Part shown: one piece after another, positions 25,042-33,401 of the stretch
Layout: each line of letters starts with the position of its first letter
How positions within the stretch are numbered: position 1 is the stretch's first letter
NCBI GenBank assembly: GCA_019425045.1
Contig: JAHYYI010000013.1
Span: 1-46,886 of the forward strand
Source: Collinsella sp.
GTDB lineage: Bacteria; Actinomycetota; Coriobacteriia; Coriobacteriales; Coriobacteriaceae
Direction of reading: 5' to 3'
DNA: 46,886 nt
Position numbers and translations under genes: made by a program
Notes under the pieces: generated by a model
The model's database searches: none
What the model was told of the DNA's origin: nothing
Seen by the model: the letters and a program-made list of their open reading frames with translations, nothing else

Positions 25042-26400
25042 CTAGCTCCTCGAATGTACGACAAACCGACTGTGGAGCAGGCCGATCACAAACGCCACCA
25101 CGGCAACCGGCGCCCACGCGGCTCCAATGTCTGCCAGCGGCAGCGCATCGAACGGCAGCCACGCGCCCGTAAAGAACGCATCGCGGACCGAGGTAATCAC
25201 GCTCTGCACTGCGACAACGCCGCCGACCCAGACCCACACCTGCGGATGAGCGTCGCAAAAGCCGTGCACCAGGCCCATCAGTACCAGCACGATGGCAACG
25301 GGATACAAGGCGTTGAGCATGGGCACCGAGAACATAAGAATCACGTCGAGGCCCACGTTGGAGAGCACGCACGAAAACGCTGCGAACACAAAGGCGAGAA
25401 CCGCAAAGGGACGGCGCATGGCCTCCTCAGAGGCCTCCGCTCCCCCTTCGACCACATACGTCTCGCAGAAGTAACGCGAGCAGCAGCTGATGAGGCCGAT
25501 GCACACGTTCATGCAGGCGAGGAAGAAGATGGCGAAGACCACGACCGTGCCGGCAAGCCCAAAATGCATGGAGGCAGAGCGAGCGAGGATGGCGGCGCCA
25601 TTGGTGGCATCGGGCATCACGGTGCCGAGCTGCATACCGGCAAGTGCTAGGCCGCAGTAGATGATGGCCATGAGCACACCGGCGATCACGCCGGAGCGCG
25701 AAATCTCGAAGGCAACGCGCTTGTCATCGGTAACGCCCAGCTCGTGGATAGTCTCGGCGATGATGATGCCAAAGGCGAGCGAGGCGAGCAGGTCCATGGT
25801 CTGATAGCCGGTCAAAAAGCCCTGCACGGCAGCACCGGCATTATAGGGAGCCTGCGGCGCGGCAGCGGGACCCAGCGGCGAGACTACGGCGGCACCCACG
25901 ACCAACACGATAAGGGCAATGAGCGCGGGACCCGTAATGCGACCGAGCACGCGCGTGATGACGCCGGGGCGCAGCGTGAGCGCAAACGCAATGACAAAGA
26001 AGCCGACGGCAAACACCAGGCGAGCCGTGCCGAGCGAGACGCCCTCGGGCAGCAGCGGCACCAGCATCTCGAAGGCTGTGGAGCTCGTGCGCGGAATGGC
26101 CAGGCACGGGCCGATAGCCAGATACACCGCCGCGACAAAGAACTCGCCGAACTTGGGATGCACGCGGCCGGCAAGCTCGCGCGCCGTTCCGGCAAGTGCC
26201 ACGGCGATAAAGCCCATGACGGGCAGGCCGATGGCGGCAATGAGAAAGCCGAGCATGGCGACCGGCGTGGCAGAACCTGCCTGCAGTGCCAGCAGCGGCG
26301 GAATAATAAGGTTGCCGGCGCCAAAGAGCATCGAGAACAGGGCGATACCGACGGTAACGACATGGTCGGAGCGCAGGCCGCGCGGCGCGGATGAGGCCAT
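25042..26400 (-). CDS. brnQ: branched-chain amino acid transporter, LIVCS family
   Basis: This 452-residue inner-membrane symporter for leucine, isoleucine and valine is cation-driven by family analogy. It has about 12 hydrophobic segments. The N-terminal signature GIALFSMLFGAGNLIIPP is characteristic of BrnQ, and MDLLASLAFGIIIAETIHELG is the conserved central stretch. The length is typical. ATG 26400 is preceded by GAAAGGTGG. It is a single gene with no obvious partner, downstream of the selenium operon terminator. Confidence 0.92.
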   Translation of the reverse strand: MASSAPRGLRSDHVVTVGIALFSMLFGAGNLIIPPLLALQAGSATPVAMLGFLIAAIGLPVMGFIAVALAGTARELAGRVHPKFGEFFVAAVYLAIGPCLAIPRTSSTAFEMLVPLLPEGVSLGTARLVFAVGFFVIAFALTLRPGVITRVLGRITGPALIALIVLVVGAAVVSPLGPAAAPQAPYNAGAAVQGFLTGYQTMDLLASLAFGIIIAETIHELGVTDDKRVAFEISRSGVIAGVLMAIIYCGLALAGMQLGTVMPDATNGAAILARSASMHFGLAGTVVVFAIFFLACMNVCIGLISCCSRYFCETYVVEGGAEASEEAMRRPFAVLAFVFAAFSCVLSNVGLDVILMFSVPMLNALYPVAIVLVLMGLVHGFCDAHPQVWVWVGGVVAVQSVITSVRDAFFTGAWLPFDALPLADIGAAWAPVAVVAFVIGLLHSRFVVHSRS

Positions 26401-26423
26401 GGGACCACCTTTCGGGTCGAAAC

Positions 26424-26453
26424 AAAAACGGGACGGGCAAAAGGCCCATCCCG
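26424..26453 (-). terminator. intrinsic terminator of the selD operon
   Basis: GCGGGATGGGC pairs with GCCCGTCCCG around TTTT (26430-26453), followed on the minus strand by TTTTTGTTT. It lies 14 nt past the stop codon of the cysteine desulfurase-like gene. Confidence 0.85.
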
Positions 26454-26467
26454 CAAGTATATACGCT

Positions 26468-27607
26468 TTAGCAAGCTAAATCGCGCAAAGCTTCAATCGC
26501 GGCGTCAACTTCCTCGTCCGTGTTGAAATACCCAAACGAGAAGCGAACGACACCCTGGCGCTCGGTCCCCAACGCGCGGTGCATGAGCGGAGCGCAGTGG
26601 GCGCCGGGGCGCGTCGCAATCCCCCACCCTTGCATGAGCGCGTCCGAAATCTCGGCCGAATCGATATCGCCCACGTTGAGTGAAACGATCGCCGAGCGCA
26701 CGGGCTGGTCAAAGGCACCGTAGAGCTTGATCTCCGGGATTTCGCGCACGCCAGCGAGAAAGCGATCCGCCAGTGCTCGCTCATGCGCCGCAATCGCCTC
26801 GACCCCACCTTGGGCCTCGATAAAGTCGAGGCCGACAGAAAGGCCGGCGACACCGTGGCCGTTGAGCGTGCCCGCCTCCAGGCGCGTGGGCCACTCAAGC
26901 GGCTGCAGCGGATCAAAGCTGTGCACGCCCGTACCGCCCATGGCCCAGGGGGCCACGTCAATGCCCTCCGCCACGGCCAGGCCGCCGGTCCCCTGCGGAC
27001 CCATGAGCCCCTTGTGGCCGGTAAAGCACACCACGTCGAGCCCCATGGCCTGCATATCAATATGCGCCGTGCCGGCAGACTGCGAGGCATCGACGATCAC
27101 GAGCGCACCGGCCGCATGGGCCATGGCGGCCACGCGCGCAATGTCGACCGCGTTGCCGGTCACATTGGAGGCGTGCGCCACCACCACGGCACGTGTGCCC
27201 GGCGTCACCAGCCGCTCAAGCTCTTCGTAGTCGAGCGCACCGTTCGCGTCGCAGCCCGCATGCTCAACGGTCACGCCCTGCTCTGCCGCCAGGCGGTTGA
27301 GCGGACGCAACACGGAGTTGTGCTCGAGCACCGTCGTGACCACGCGGTCGCCGCGGCGCACCACGCCATTGATGGCGGTGTTGAGCGCCGCGGTGGAGTT
27401 GGACGTAAAGCACACATGATCAGCCCGCGGGCAGCCCAGCAAGCGCGCGAGCTTGGCACGGCAACCGTGAATCGTACGAGCGGCATCGAGGGCACCCGAC
27501 GTGGCGCCGCGCCCGGCATTGCCGAGCGAGCACATCGCCTGCGTCACGGCATCGATGACCGTCTGCGGCTTGTGCATGGTCGTCGCCGCGTTATCCAGGT
27601 AGATCAT
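26468..27607 (-). CDS. cysteine desulfurase/selenocysteine lyase-family PLP enzyme
   Basis: This 379-residue class V aminotransferase-fold enzyme probably liberates sulfur or selenium from cysteine or selenocysteine for selenophosphate synthesis. The PLP lysine K199 is in FTGHKGLMGPQG and the candidate catalytic cysteine C338 in RPGAHCAPLMHR. It belongs to the subgroup commonly found beside selD and yedF rather than to housekeeping IscS/SufS. ATG 27607 overlaps the stop codon of the upstream DUF3343 gene (ATGA) and has GGGAGG upstream. Last gene of the selD operon. Confidence 0.88.
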   Translation of the reverse strand: MIYLDNAATTMHKPQTVIDAVTQAMCSLGNAGRGATSGALDAARTIHGCRAKLARLLGCPRADHVCFTSNSTAALNTAINGVVRRGDRVVTTVLEHNSVLRPLNRLAAEQGVTVEHAGCDANGALDYEELERLVTPGTRAVVVAHASNVTGNAVDIARVAAMAHAAGALVIVDASQSAGTAHIDMQAMGLDVVCFTGHKGLMGPQGTGGLAVAEGIDVAPWAMGGTGVHSFDPLQPLEWPTRLEAGTLNGHGVAGLSVGLDFIEAQGGVEAIAAHERALADRFLAGVREIPEIKLYGAFDQPVRSAIVSLNVGDIDSAEISDALMQGWGIATRPGAHCAPLMHRALGTERQGVVRFSFGYFNTDEEVDAAIEALRDLAC

Positions 27608-27855
27608 CGCACGACCTCCCACATATCAATCACGGTATAGCCCTCGGTGGGAACGCCCGCCGCGGCGAGTTCGCCGCGCAGCAGCTCCTCATCGGCAGGC
27701 AACGCTTTCCACGCCAGACCACAGCCGGCAGCGACCTCCCCGGGCACGGGAATCGTTCGCCCGGGAAGGCCACGCTCAACGCACAGGGACTCGCAGCCCA
27801 TGGCGGCCGCCGTGGTGGGAAACGTGATGACAAGCGCCGGGCGCTTCTCCCTCAT
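27604..27855 (-). CDS. DUF3343 small protein, putative Se/S carrier
   Basis: This 83-residue protein begins ALVITFPTTAAAMGCESLC and contains GCGLAWKALPADEE, the pattern of DUF3343 proteins that travel with yedF and selD in selenium-using bacteria. Cysteines at about residues 20, 24 and 45 could carry persulfide or perselenide between the cysteine desulfurase and SelD or YedF; that role is inferred from context. ATG 27855 follows GGAG at 5 nt. It overlaps the downstream desulfurase gene by 4 nt and lies ~20 nt after yedF. Confidence 0.8.
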   Translation of the reverse strand: MREKRPALVITFPTTAAAMGCESLCVERGLPGRTIPVPGEVAAGCGLAWKALPADEELLRGELAAAGVPTEGYTVIDMWEVVR

Positions 27856-27874
27856 GGCAACTCCAACCAATACG

Positions 27875-28501
27875 CTACGGGCGCACGACGCGCACGGCCT
27901 GCTCCATCTTCTCCACGATCACATACATGTTCGTGACCTCGCCCACGGCAAGCTGGTCCTTAATGCCATAGTGGTCGAGGCAGGTGCCACAGGTGAGGAT
28001 CTCAACGCCCTGCTCGGCCAGGCCCTTCAGGTCGTCGAGTACCGGCGAGCCCTCGACGGTGAGCTTGGCTCCGCCGTTGTAGAACAGCATGGTCGCGGGC
28101 AGCTCCTCCTGCTGCGTCACGGCAAAGATGAAGGCCTTCATGAGCTTGTGGCCCAGCTCGTCGTCGCCGCGGCCCATGCAGTCGGTGTAGACGGAAATGA
28201 CGAGCTCGCCCTTGCCGGTGCTGGCACCACAGAAGGCAGCGCCATCCTGCTCGGGATCGGCCACGGCAATGGCACCAGAGGTCGCCACGGTCACGTGCCA
28301 CTCAGCGTCAGAAACCTTCTCGACCGAGGCCGTGCAGCCCTTCTCCTGCGCCATCTTGGAGATGTTCTTGACGGCGGTCTCGTTATCGACCGAGGTCACC
28401 ACGGCACCCTCGCCGTCAAACTGTTTGAGCGCCTTAAGCGTCTTGACGACGGGCAGCGGGCAGGCATCGCCCATGGCATTGACTTCAATTTTGGTAGACA
28501 T
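27875..28501 (-). CDS. yedF: YedF-type selenium metabolism protein (TusA + DsrE-like domains)
   Basis: This 208-residue two-domain protein has residues 1-75 as a SirA/TusA-like sulfur carrier, with the active CPxP motif as CPLPVVKT. The C-terminal half is a DsrE/DsrF-like domain with ILTCGTCLDHYG carrying a second cysteine pair. Such fusions are linked to selenium use through conserved neighbourhood with selD, as here. It may hold perselenide or regulate selenium flow; the biochemical role is not established. ATG 28501 is preceded by GAAAGGATG. It lies 60 nt after selD. Confidence 0.9.
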   Translation of the reverse strand: MSTKIEVNAMGDACPLPVVKTLKALKQFDGEGAVVTSVDNETAVKNISKMAQEKGCTASVEKVSDAEWHVTVATSGAIAVADPEQDGAAFCGASTGKGELVISVYTDCMGRGDDELGHKLMKAFIFAVTQQEELPATMLFYNGGAKLTVEGSPVLDDLKGLAEQGVEILTCGTCLDHYGIKDQLAVGEVTNMYVIVEKMEQAVRVVRP

Positions 28502-28561
28502 AGCTACATCCTTTCAAAAGGGACCGCCCAGAACAGCAGGCGGTCGCATAAACGGTTTTCC

Positions 28562-29611
28562 TTAATGCACAACGCGAACAGCAGGACCGCCCGGCACCGG
28601 CTCGCACGCGCGACCGATTGTGGCGGCAACGCGCCCCTCGGCATGTAAACGACGCGCAAGCTCATCCACATCCGCCACGGGCGCCGCGATAAGCAGGCCA
28701 CCAGACGTCTGCGGATCGTACAGCGCGTCGAGCATGCCCGGCTCCAGGTCCTCGTCGGCAGCCACACGCGGGCCAAAAAAGTCCTGGTTGCGGTAGGAGC
28801 CCGCGGGGATAATGCCCAGACGCGCCATGTCGAGCACCTGGTCAAAGAGCGGCACCGCCCCCGACACAAGCTCAATCTGCACGCCCGAGCCCTCGGCCAT
28901 CTCGCACGCGTGCCCGATCAGGCCAAAGCCCGTGACATCGGTGCAGCCGTGAAGCTCGAGGCCCTCGGCCAGACGAATCGGGGCCTCGTTGAGGGTGCGC
29001 ATCGAGTCGAACATGGCTGCGGCCTCGTCCTGCTCGATGAGCTCGCCCTTAATGGCCGTGGTGATGATGCCAGAGCCGATCGCCTTGGTCAGCAGTAGGA
29101 CATCGCCCACGCGCGCACCGCTGTTGGCGAGCATGCGGTCGAGTGGCACAAAACCGCTCACGGACAGGCCGTACTTGGGCTCGTCGTCGTTGATGGTGTG
29201 GCCGCCCGCGATGGTGCAGCCAGCCTCGACGCACTTGTCGGCGCCACCCGCCAAAATCTGGCCGGCAACCTCGACGCCCAGGCAGTTAGGTATGCACAGC
29301 AGGTTCATGGCATGGCTCGGCCGCCCGCCCATGGCGTAGATGTCCGAAAGCGAGTTGGCCGCGGCGATCTGACCAAACAGAAACGGGTCATCGACCATCG
29401 GCGGGAAGAAGTCGATGGACTGCACGAGGCCCAAGTTGTCGCCAACGCGAAAGACGCTCGCATCGTCGGAGGTATCGAACCCCACGAGCAGGTTGTCGTT
29501 ATGCACATTGGGTAAGTCGCCCAGGACCTGGGCGAGGGCTCCAGGAGCCAACTTAGCGGCTCAACCAGAGGCAGCGGTCATCTGCGTGAGCTTGATGAAA
29601 TCGTCAGCCAT
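28562..29611 (-). CDS. selD: selenide, water dikinase SelD, itself a selenoprotein (in-frame UGA at residue 17)
   Basis: This 349-residue enzyme makes selenophosphate from selenide and ATP. The true start is ATG 29611, with AGGAGG five bases upstream. Reading from it gives MADDFIKLTQMTAASG, then UGA (29563-29561), then AAKLAPGALAQVLGDL, so the UGA occupies the catalytic Cys/Sec position of SelD (Cys17 in E. coli). Two hairpins follow the UGA and could be the SECIS: GGCTC-CTG-GAGCC (29549-29537) and GCCCAG-GTC-CTGGGC (29533-29519). Automatic calling would stop at the UGA and report a truncated gene from 29551. It heads the selD-yedF-DUF3343-desulfurase operon, and selA, selB and selC lie downstream. 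Confidence 0.95.
29519..29563 (-). promoter_or_regulatory. UGA-Sec codon and candidate bacterial SECIS of selD
   Basis: UGA at 29563-29561 is followed by two short GC-rich hairpins. The first has its apical loop about 17 nt after the UGA. The second has a GUC apical loop about 34 nt after it. Both fall in the distance range known for bacterial SECIS elements; which one SelB binds cannot be decided by eye. Confidence 0.7.
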
Positions 29612-29646
29612 CGATCCCTCCTCTCATAGGTCAATCTTTTCCTCCC

Positions 29647-29652
29647 AGTATA
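29647..29652 (-). promoter_or_regulatory. -10-like element of the selD operon
   Basis: TATACT on the minus strand lies 35 nt upstream of the selD ATG. No clear -35 is seen. Confidence 0.4.
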
Positions 29653-29706
29653 CGCATGGTGGCGCCGCGAGCGGACGGCGTATCGCAACCCCTACGCGAC
29701 GCAGCA

Positions 29707-29737
29707 GAAGGGACAAAGGGACTGTCCCCTTGTCACA
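29707..29737. repeat. family-II palindrome after modC
   Basis: GGGACAAAGGGAC-T-GTCCCCTTGTC is a near-perfect palindrome one base past the modC stop codon (minus strand). It probably acts as terminator despite the lack of a long T-run. It is close in sequence to the palindrome at 38331-38361. Confidence 0.7.
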
Positions 29738-29738
29738 T

Positions 29739-30809
29739 TTATCGACAAACCAGATGAATTCTCTTGGCATCGAAGTGCATGCGCAGGGTCTCGTCGGCCT
29801 GCGGCAGCTCGTCGGAAGCCACGCTCACCTTGTTGACCTTCCACTGCAGACGCGTGGGTGCATCGACACGTGGCACGTCCAACAGCACCAGCCGCTCAAA
29901 GCGCGAATCGCTCACCCGGGCCACGTGTAAGTCGTAGCTGTTACGACCCCGCTCGGCACGGTTGTCAACATGGAAGTAACTTGCGCGAATCCCCAGGTAC
30001 GCCACATCATCAGGAACCTCGCGACCCACATTAAAGGTCATGCCCCAGTCGAGAGCCTCAACTTCTTCGTCGCCGATCTTGCACGCCCGGCTTGTGTTCT
30101 TGCAGCCCGTCAAGCGCAGCGCGGCCAAGGTTTGCGGCCGGCGGACCACATCTTCGACGGAGCCGATCTCCTCCACATGCCCGTTATGCATCACGCAAAT
30201 GCGCTGGCACAGGCGACACGCTTCGTCGATATCGTGGCTCACGTAGAGCACGGTGCGGTTGCACACGTCGAACAGGTCGAGCATGTTCTGCTCGAGCGCG
30301 CTCTTAAGGTAGGCATCGAGCGCGCTCATGGGCTCGTCGAACATAAAAATGCCCGGGTGTGCCGCCACCATGCGCGCAAGCGCCACGCGTTGTTGCTGGC
30401 CGCCTGAGAGGCGCGCGGGATAGCGGTCGGCAAAATCGGCCAGGCCAAAAATGCCCAGGTAACGTTCGGCAAGCTTTTTGCGCGCCGCGGCGTCGCCCGC
30501 GTCCTTTACGCCGGCACATACGTTATCGGCCACCGTCATGTTGGGAAACAGCTGATAGTTTTGGAACAACAGGGCGCATTTTCGCTCCTGGGGCGACAGG
30601 TTAATGCCCGCGGCCGAGTCAAAAAAGGTCACGCCGTTGACGACGATCTTGCCCTCGTCGGGCGTCTCCACACCGGCAATGCAGCGCAGCGTGCAGCTCT
30701 TGCCGCAACCCGAGGCGCCCAGCAGCGCCACGCGCTCCTCGCCGGCCTCAAGCTGCATGTCGAGCACAAACCCGGAATAACGTTTCTTAATATCCAAAAC
30801 GAGCGACAT
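29739..30809 (-). CDS. modC: molybdate ABC transporter ATP-binding protein
   Basis: This 356-residue ATPase powers molybdate import with ModA and ModB. Walker A GASGCGKS is at residues 31-38, the ABC signature is LSGGQQQR, Walker B is GIFMFDEPMSALD, and the H-loop is YVSHD. The C-terminal ~130 residues are longer than a bare ABC domain, as in ModC proteins with an oxyanion-binding MOP-type regulatory domain; here its match is only suggestive. ATG 30809 has GGAGG at the end of modB upstream, and the genes are separated by 3 nt. It is the last gene of modABC. Confidence 0.88.
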   Translation of the reverse strand: MSLVLDIKKRYSGFVLDMQLEAGEERVALLGASGCGKSCTLRCIAGVETPDEGKIVVNGVTFFDSAAGINLSPQERKCALLFQNYQLFPNMTVADNVCAGVKDAGDAAARKKLAERYLGIFGLADFADRYPARLSGGQQQRVALARMVAAHPGIFMFDEPMSALDAYLKSALEQNMLDLFDVCNRTVLYVSHDIDEACRLCQRICVMHNGHVEEIGSVEDVVRRPQTLAALRLTGCKNTSRACKIGDEEVEALDWGMTFNVGREVPDDVAYLGIRASYFHVDNRAERGRNSYDLHVARVSDSRFERLVLLDVPRVDAPTRLQWKVNKVSVASDELPQADETLRMHFDAKRIHLVCR

Positions 30810-30812
30810 GGC

Positions 30813-32255
30813 TTATCGACCTCCCTTTGCGACCGTGTCATCGCGCATAAGCTCGGCCAACGCCTCGCGATCGATACGCAGCGCATCGCCGCCGACCGGG
30901 TCGAGCGAATCGCCCTGTCCGGCGAGATCTTTGGCCTGCTTGCGCTCTGCACGGGAGAGACCACGCTCGCGATACTTTTGCGAATGCGCCGTATACATGT
31001 TGATGAACAGAATGACCAGGAAGCTGAACGCAATTACGACCACGACCCAAAAGAGGGCCACCGACGTGTTGCCGCCCATCCACTCAAAGTAAATCGCAAT
31101 GGGAATGGTCTGCGTAATGCCGGCATAGTTGCCTGCAAAGAACAGGGTGCAGCCAAACTCGCCCATCGCGCGGGCAAAGGCAAGCACCGCGCCGGCGGCA
31201 ATCGAGGGCCAGCCAAGCGGCATCATAAGCTTGGTAAAGATGCGATGCTCGGACCATCCCAGGGTTCGCGCGGCATCGAGCATCTGCGTGTCAAGGCTCT
31301 CAAAGGCTCCGAGCGCCGTGCGGTAGACCAGGGGAAACGACACCACCACGGCAGATATCACCGCCGCGGGCCAGGTAAAGACGATCGAGATGCCGTGTGC
31401 GATGAGCCACTGGCCCACCCCGGTCGAGCGGCCAAACAGCATGAGGAGCAGAAAGCCGCAGACCGTGGGCGGCAGCACCATAGGAATCGTAAAGACCGAA
31501 TCGAGCAGGCCCTTGATGCGACTCGAGGTACCCATAGTCTTCCACGCGGCAAACAAGCCCAGCGCAAAGGAGATCAGCAGGGCAAGGCCGCTCGTTTTAA
31601 TGGACACCCAAAACGGGCGATAGTCGATGTCGCCCAAAAAGGAAGCCAGAGAGGTCAACGGCCCTTGCTCATCCCGCAACACGACAGACGATGCCTCTAC
31701 CATTTGAGCGCTATCAAGCCAACGCGCGCCGCCCTTGGCATCACCCGAGGCCGATGCAATCACCACATAGCGGTCCCCATCCGCACCACGCACATCAAAG
31801 CCATAGGTATACCCGCCGGCATTAAACGTTGTTTCCGCCGTGACATACCAAGGAAGATCCACGTCCCCCAGCCGCGCACCTCCCATGCAGTTTGCGCTGT
31901 CGAGCTCACAGACGAGGGCCTTGAGACCCAATACGCACTCGTTATCCTGCGGATCCAATCCGTACTTCTCGACCGCCTTGGGCGATATCCACACCACAAC
32001 GCGATCGGCAGCAGGCGCCACTACAAGGTCCACGTCCTCGTCAACGGGAAACCGGTAGCCCTCTGGCTGGCCCTCCATGGCACGAGCGGTCCCCTTGGCC
32101 AACCGCTCAAAACCCTCGATTCCATAGGGAAGCCCATGAGCGGTCGCAGCAACCTGGGCCCCGTCCTCAGCGTCCCCAGCAAACGCAAATCCCGGCACCC
32201 AGCAAAGCGCGAAGGTCAAAGCACAGGCGACAAGCATGCGGAATCTTTTAAGCAC
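30813..32255 (-). CDS. modB: molybdate ABC transporter permease with an extra N-terminal secreted domain
   Basis: This ~480-residue protein is about twice the usual ModB length. Residues 1-26 are a signal peptide or first membrane anchor (ACALTFALCWVPGFAFA). Residues ~27-213 form an extracytoplasmic domain I do not recognise, containing four cysteines. Residues ~214-430 are a standard ModB-type permease with an EAA-like loop (ESLDTQMLDAARTLGWSEHRIFTKLMMPLGWPS abridged) and GEFGCTLFFAGN. A charged cytoplasmic tail of ~50 residues follows. The GTG start at 32255 has GGAG 6 nt upstream. It lies between modA and modC. Confidence 0.8.
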   Translation of the reverse strand: MLKRFRMLVACALTFALCWVPGFAFAGDAEDGAQVAATAHGLPYGIEGFERLAKGTARAMEGQPEGYRFPVDEDVDLVVAPAADRVVVWISPKAVEKYGLDPQDNECVLGLKALVCELDSANCMGGARLGDVDLPWYVTAETTFNAGGYTYGFDVRGADGDRYVVIASASGDAKGGARWLDSAQMVEASSVVLRDEQGPLTSLASFLGDIDYRPFWVSIKTSGLALLISFALGLFAAWKTMGTSSRIKGLLDSVFTIPMVLPPTVCGFLLLMLFGRSTGVGQWLIAHGISIVFTWPAAVISAVVVSFPLVYRTALGAFESLDTQMLDAARTLGWSEHRIFTKLMMPLGWPSIAAGAVLAFARAMGEFGCTLFFAGNYAGITQTIPIAIYFEWMGGNTSVALFWVVVVIAFSFLVILFINMYTAHSQKYRERGLSRAERKQAKDLAGQGDSLDPVGGDALRIDREALAELMRDDTVAKGGR

Positions 32256-32323
32256 GAAAAGCTCCAAGCGAATACAAGGACGGAGTGAAACACAAAACGA
32301 TGGGATTATCGCGCCAAGCCGCA

Positions 32324-33196
32324 CTACTCGGAAAGCTCAAAGCCGTACTTAGCCCAAATCTTCTGAGCCTTCTTGTTGGACAGGCAAAAGTCGATAAACG
32401 CCTTGGCCTCGTCGGCGTGCTCGGAGCTCTCGGCAACGGCGCCCGGGTACACGATGGGCTTGTGCGAATCCTCGGGGCACACGAAGGCCTCCTCGATGCC
32501 GTCATAGCGGAAGATATCGGAGCTGTAGACAAAACCGGCCACGCAGTCGCCCGTAGAGACGTAAGACGCAGCGGTGCCGACCTTGTCGGCCAGGGCCACC
32601 TTGTCGGCAAGCTCGGGTGCATACTCGCCGTCGTCGCCCTCGGTGCCGGTGTAGAGACCCACAGAAGCTAAGGCCTGGTTGGCGTACTTGCCGGCGGGGA
32701 CGGTCTTGGCGTCGCCAATGGCGATCTTGCCGTCCAGGTTCGCGACGTCGGCGATGGCCTCGACCTTGGTGCCGGAGCCCTCGGCACGAATAATCACGAG
32801 GTCGTTGACGAACATGTCCTCACGCGTGTCGGCGTCGACGAGCTCAGCGGTCTCAGCGTCATCCATGGTGCCCTTGGAAGCAGTGATGAGCACGTCGGCC
32901 GTGGCGCCGGCACGCATCTGCTCGACGAGGTCGCCGGAGGCCTTAAACTGCGTGTCGGCAAAGGTGGTACCGGTCTGATCGGTGTAGAGCTTCTGAACCT
33001 CGGGCAGAGCTTTCTCGAGCGAGTTGGCGGCAAATACCTGCAGCTCGACAGCTTTCTTGGACGAAATCTTGGCGGAGCCGGCATCGAAACCGGTCGACTC
33101 AGGCTCCTTGTTGCCGGAGCAGCCGGCAAGCCCAAGACCGGCAGCGGCGACAGCAGAAAGCGAGACGAATCCGCGGCGAGAAACCATATCGAACAT
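32324..33196 (-). CDS. modA: molybdate ABC transporter substrate-binding lipoprotein
   Basis: This 290-residue extracytoplasmic molybdate-binding protein starts with SRRGF, a Tat-like twin arginine. A hydrophobic stretch and the lipobox LAGC follow, so it is anchored as a lipoprotein. The mature part shows the ModA pattern: ELQVFAANSLEKALPEV near the start, TADVLITASKGTMD in the middle and AGKYANQALASVGLY later. ATG 33196 has AAAGGG 6 nt upstream; an upstream in-frame TTG is less likely. First gene of modABC, with a TATAAT -10 in its leader. Confidence 0.9.
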   Translation of the reverse strand: MFDMVSRRGFVSLSAVAAAGLGLAGCSGNKEPESTGFDAGSAKISSKKAVELQVFAANSLEKALPEVQKLYTDQTGTTFADTQFKASGDLVEQMRAGATADVLITASKGTMDDAETAELVDADTREDMFVNDLVIIRAEGSGTKVEAIADVANLDGKIAIGDAKTVPAGKYANQALASVGLYTGTEGDDGEYAPELADKVALADKVGTAASYVSTGDCVAGFVYSSDIFRYDGIEEAFVCPEDSHKPIVYPGAVAESSEHADEAKAFIDFCLSNKKAQKIWAKYGFELSE

Positions 33197-33256
33197 GTTC
33201 AACCCTTTCGAAGACTACACCCGGGCGCCCCGCCGCGAGCTTTGTTCTGTTACTAG

Positions 33257-33262
33257 ATTATA
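33257..33262 (-). promoter_or_regulatory. -10 element of modABC
   Basis: A perfect TATAAT on the minus strand lies ~60 nt upstream of modA. The -35 region (CATAAA at 17 bp) is weak, which would suit an activator- or repressor-controlled promoter. No convincing ModE palindrome is visible. Confidence 0.5.
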
Positions 33263-33353
33263 CTTTCACGCGAATAATGTTTATGATGAATAGCTCTCGC
33301 CCGATAATTTTCTTTTACCAATAACCGCGAGACGGCCCGCACCGTCGCTGCAT

Positions 33354-33388
33354 AAAAAAGGCGGAGCAGCCCGTAGGGTTACTCCGCC
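33354..33388 (-). terminator. intrinsic terminator of the moeA-mog operon
   Basis: GGCGGAG (33360-33366) pairs with CTCCGCC (33382-33388), and the minus strand continues with TTTTTT. It lies 13 nt past the stop codon of the MogA/MoaB-type gene. Confidence 0.85.
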
Positions 33389-33401
33389 GCAGGTAGTGCG
33401 C

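Noticed and set aside
28562..29551. SelD starting at the TTG at 29551
   Set aside because: It would lack the catalytic N-terminus. The ATG at 29611 has AGGAGG and gives a canonical SelD N-terminus through the UGA.
30561..32288. 575-codon plus-strand open frame
   Set aside because: It is antisense to modB and part of modC, with basic low-information composition.
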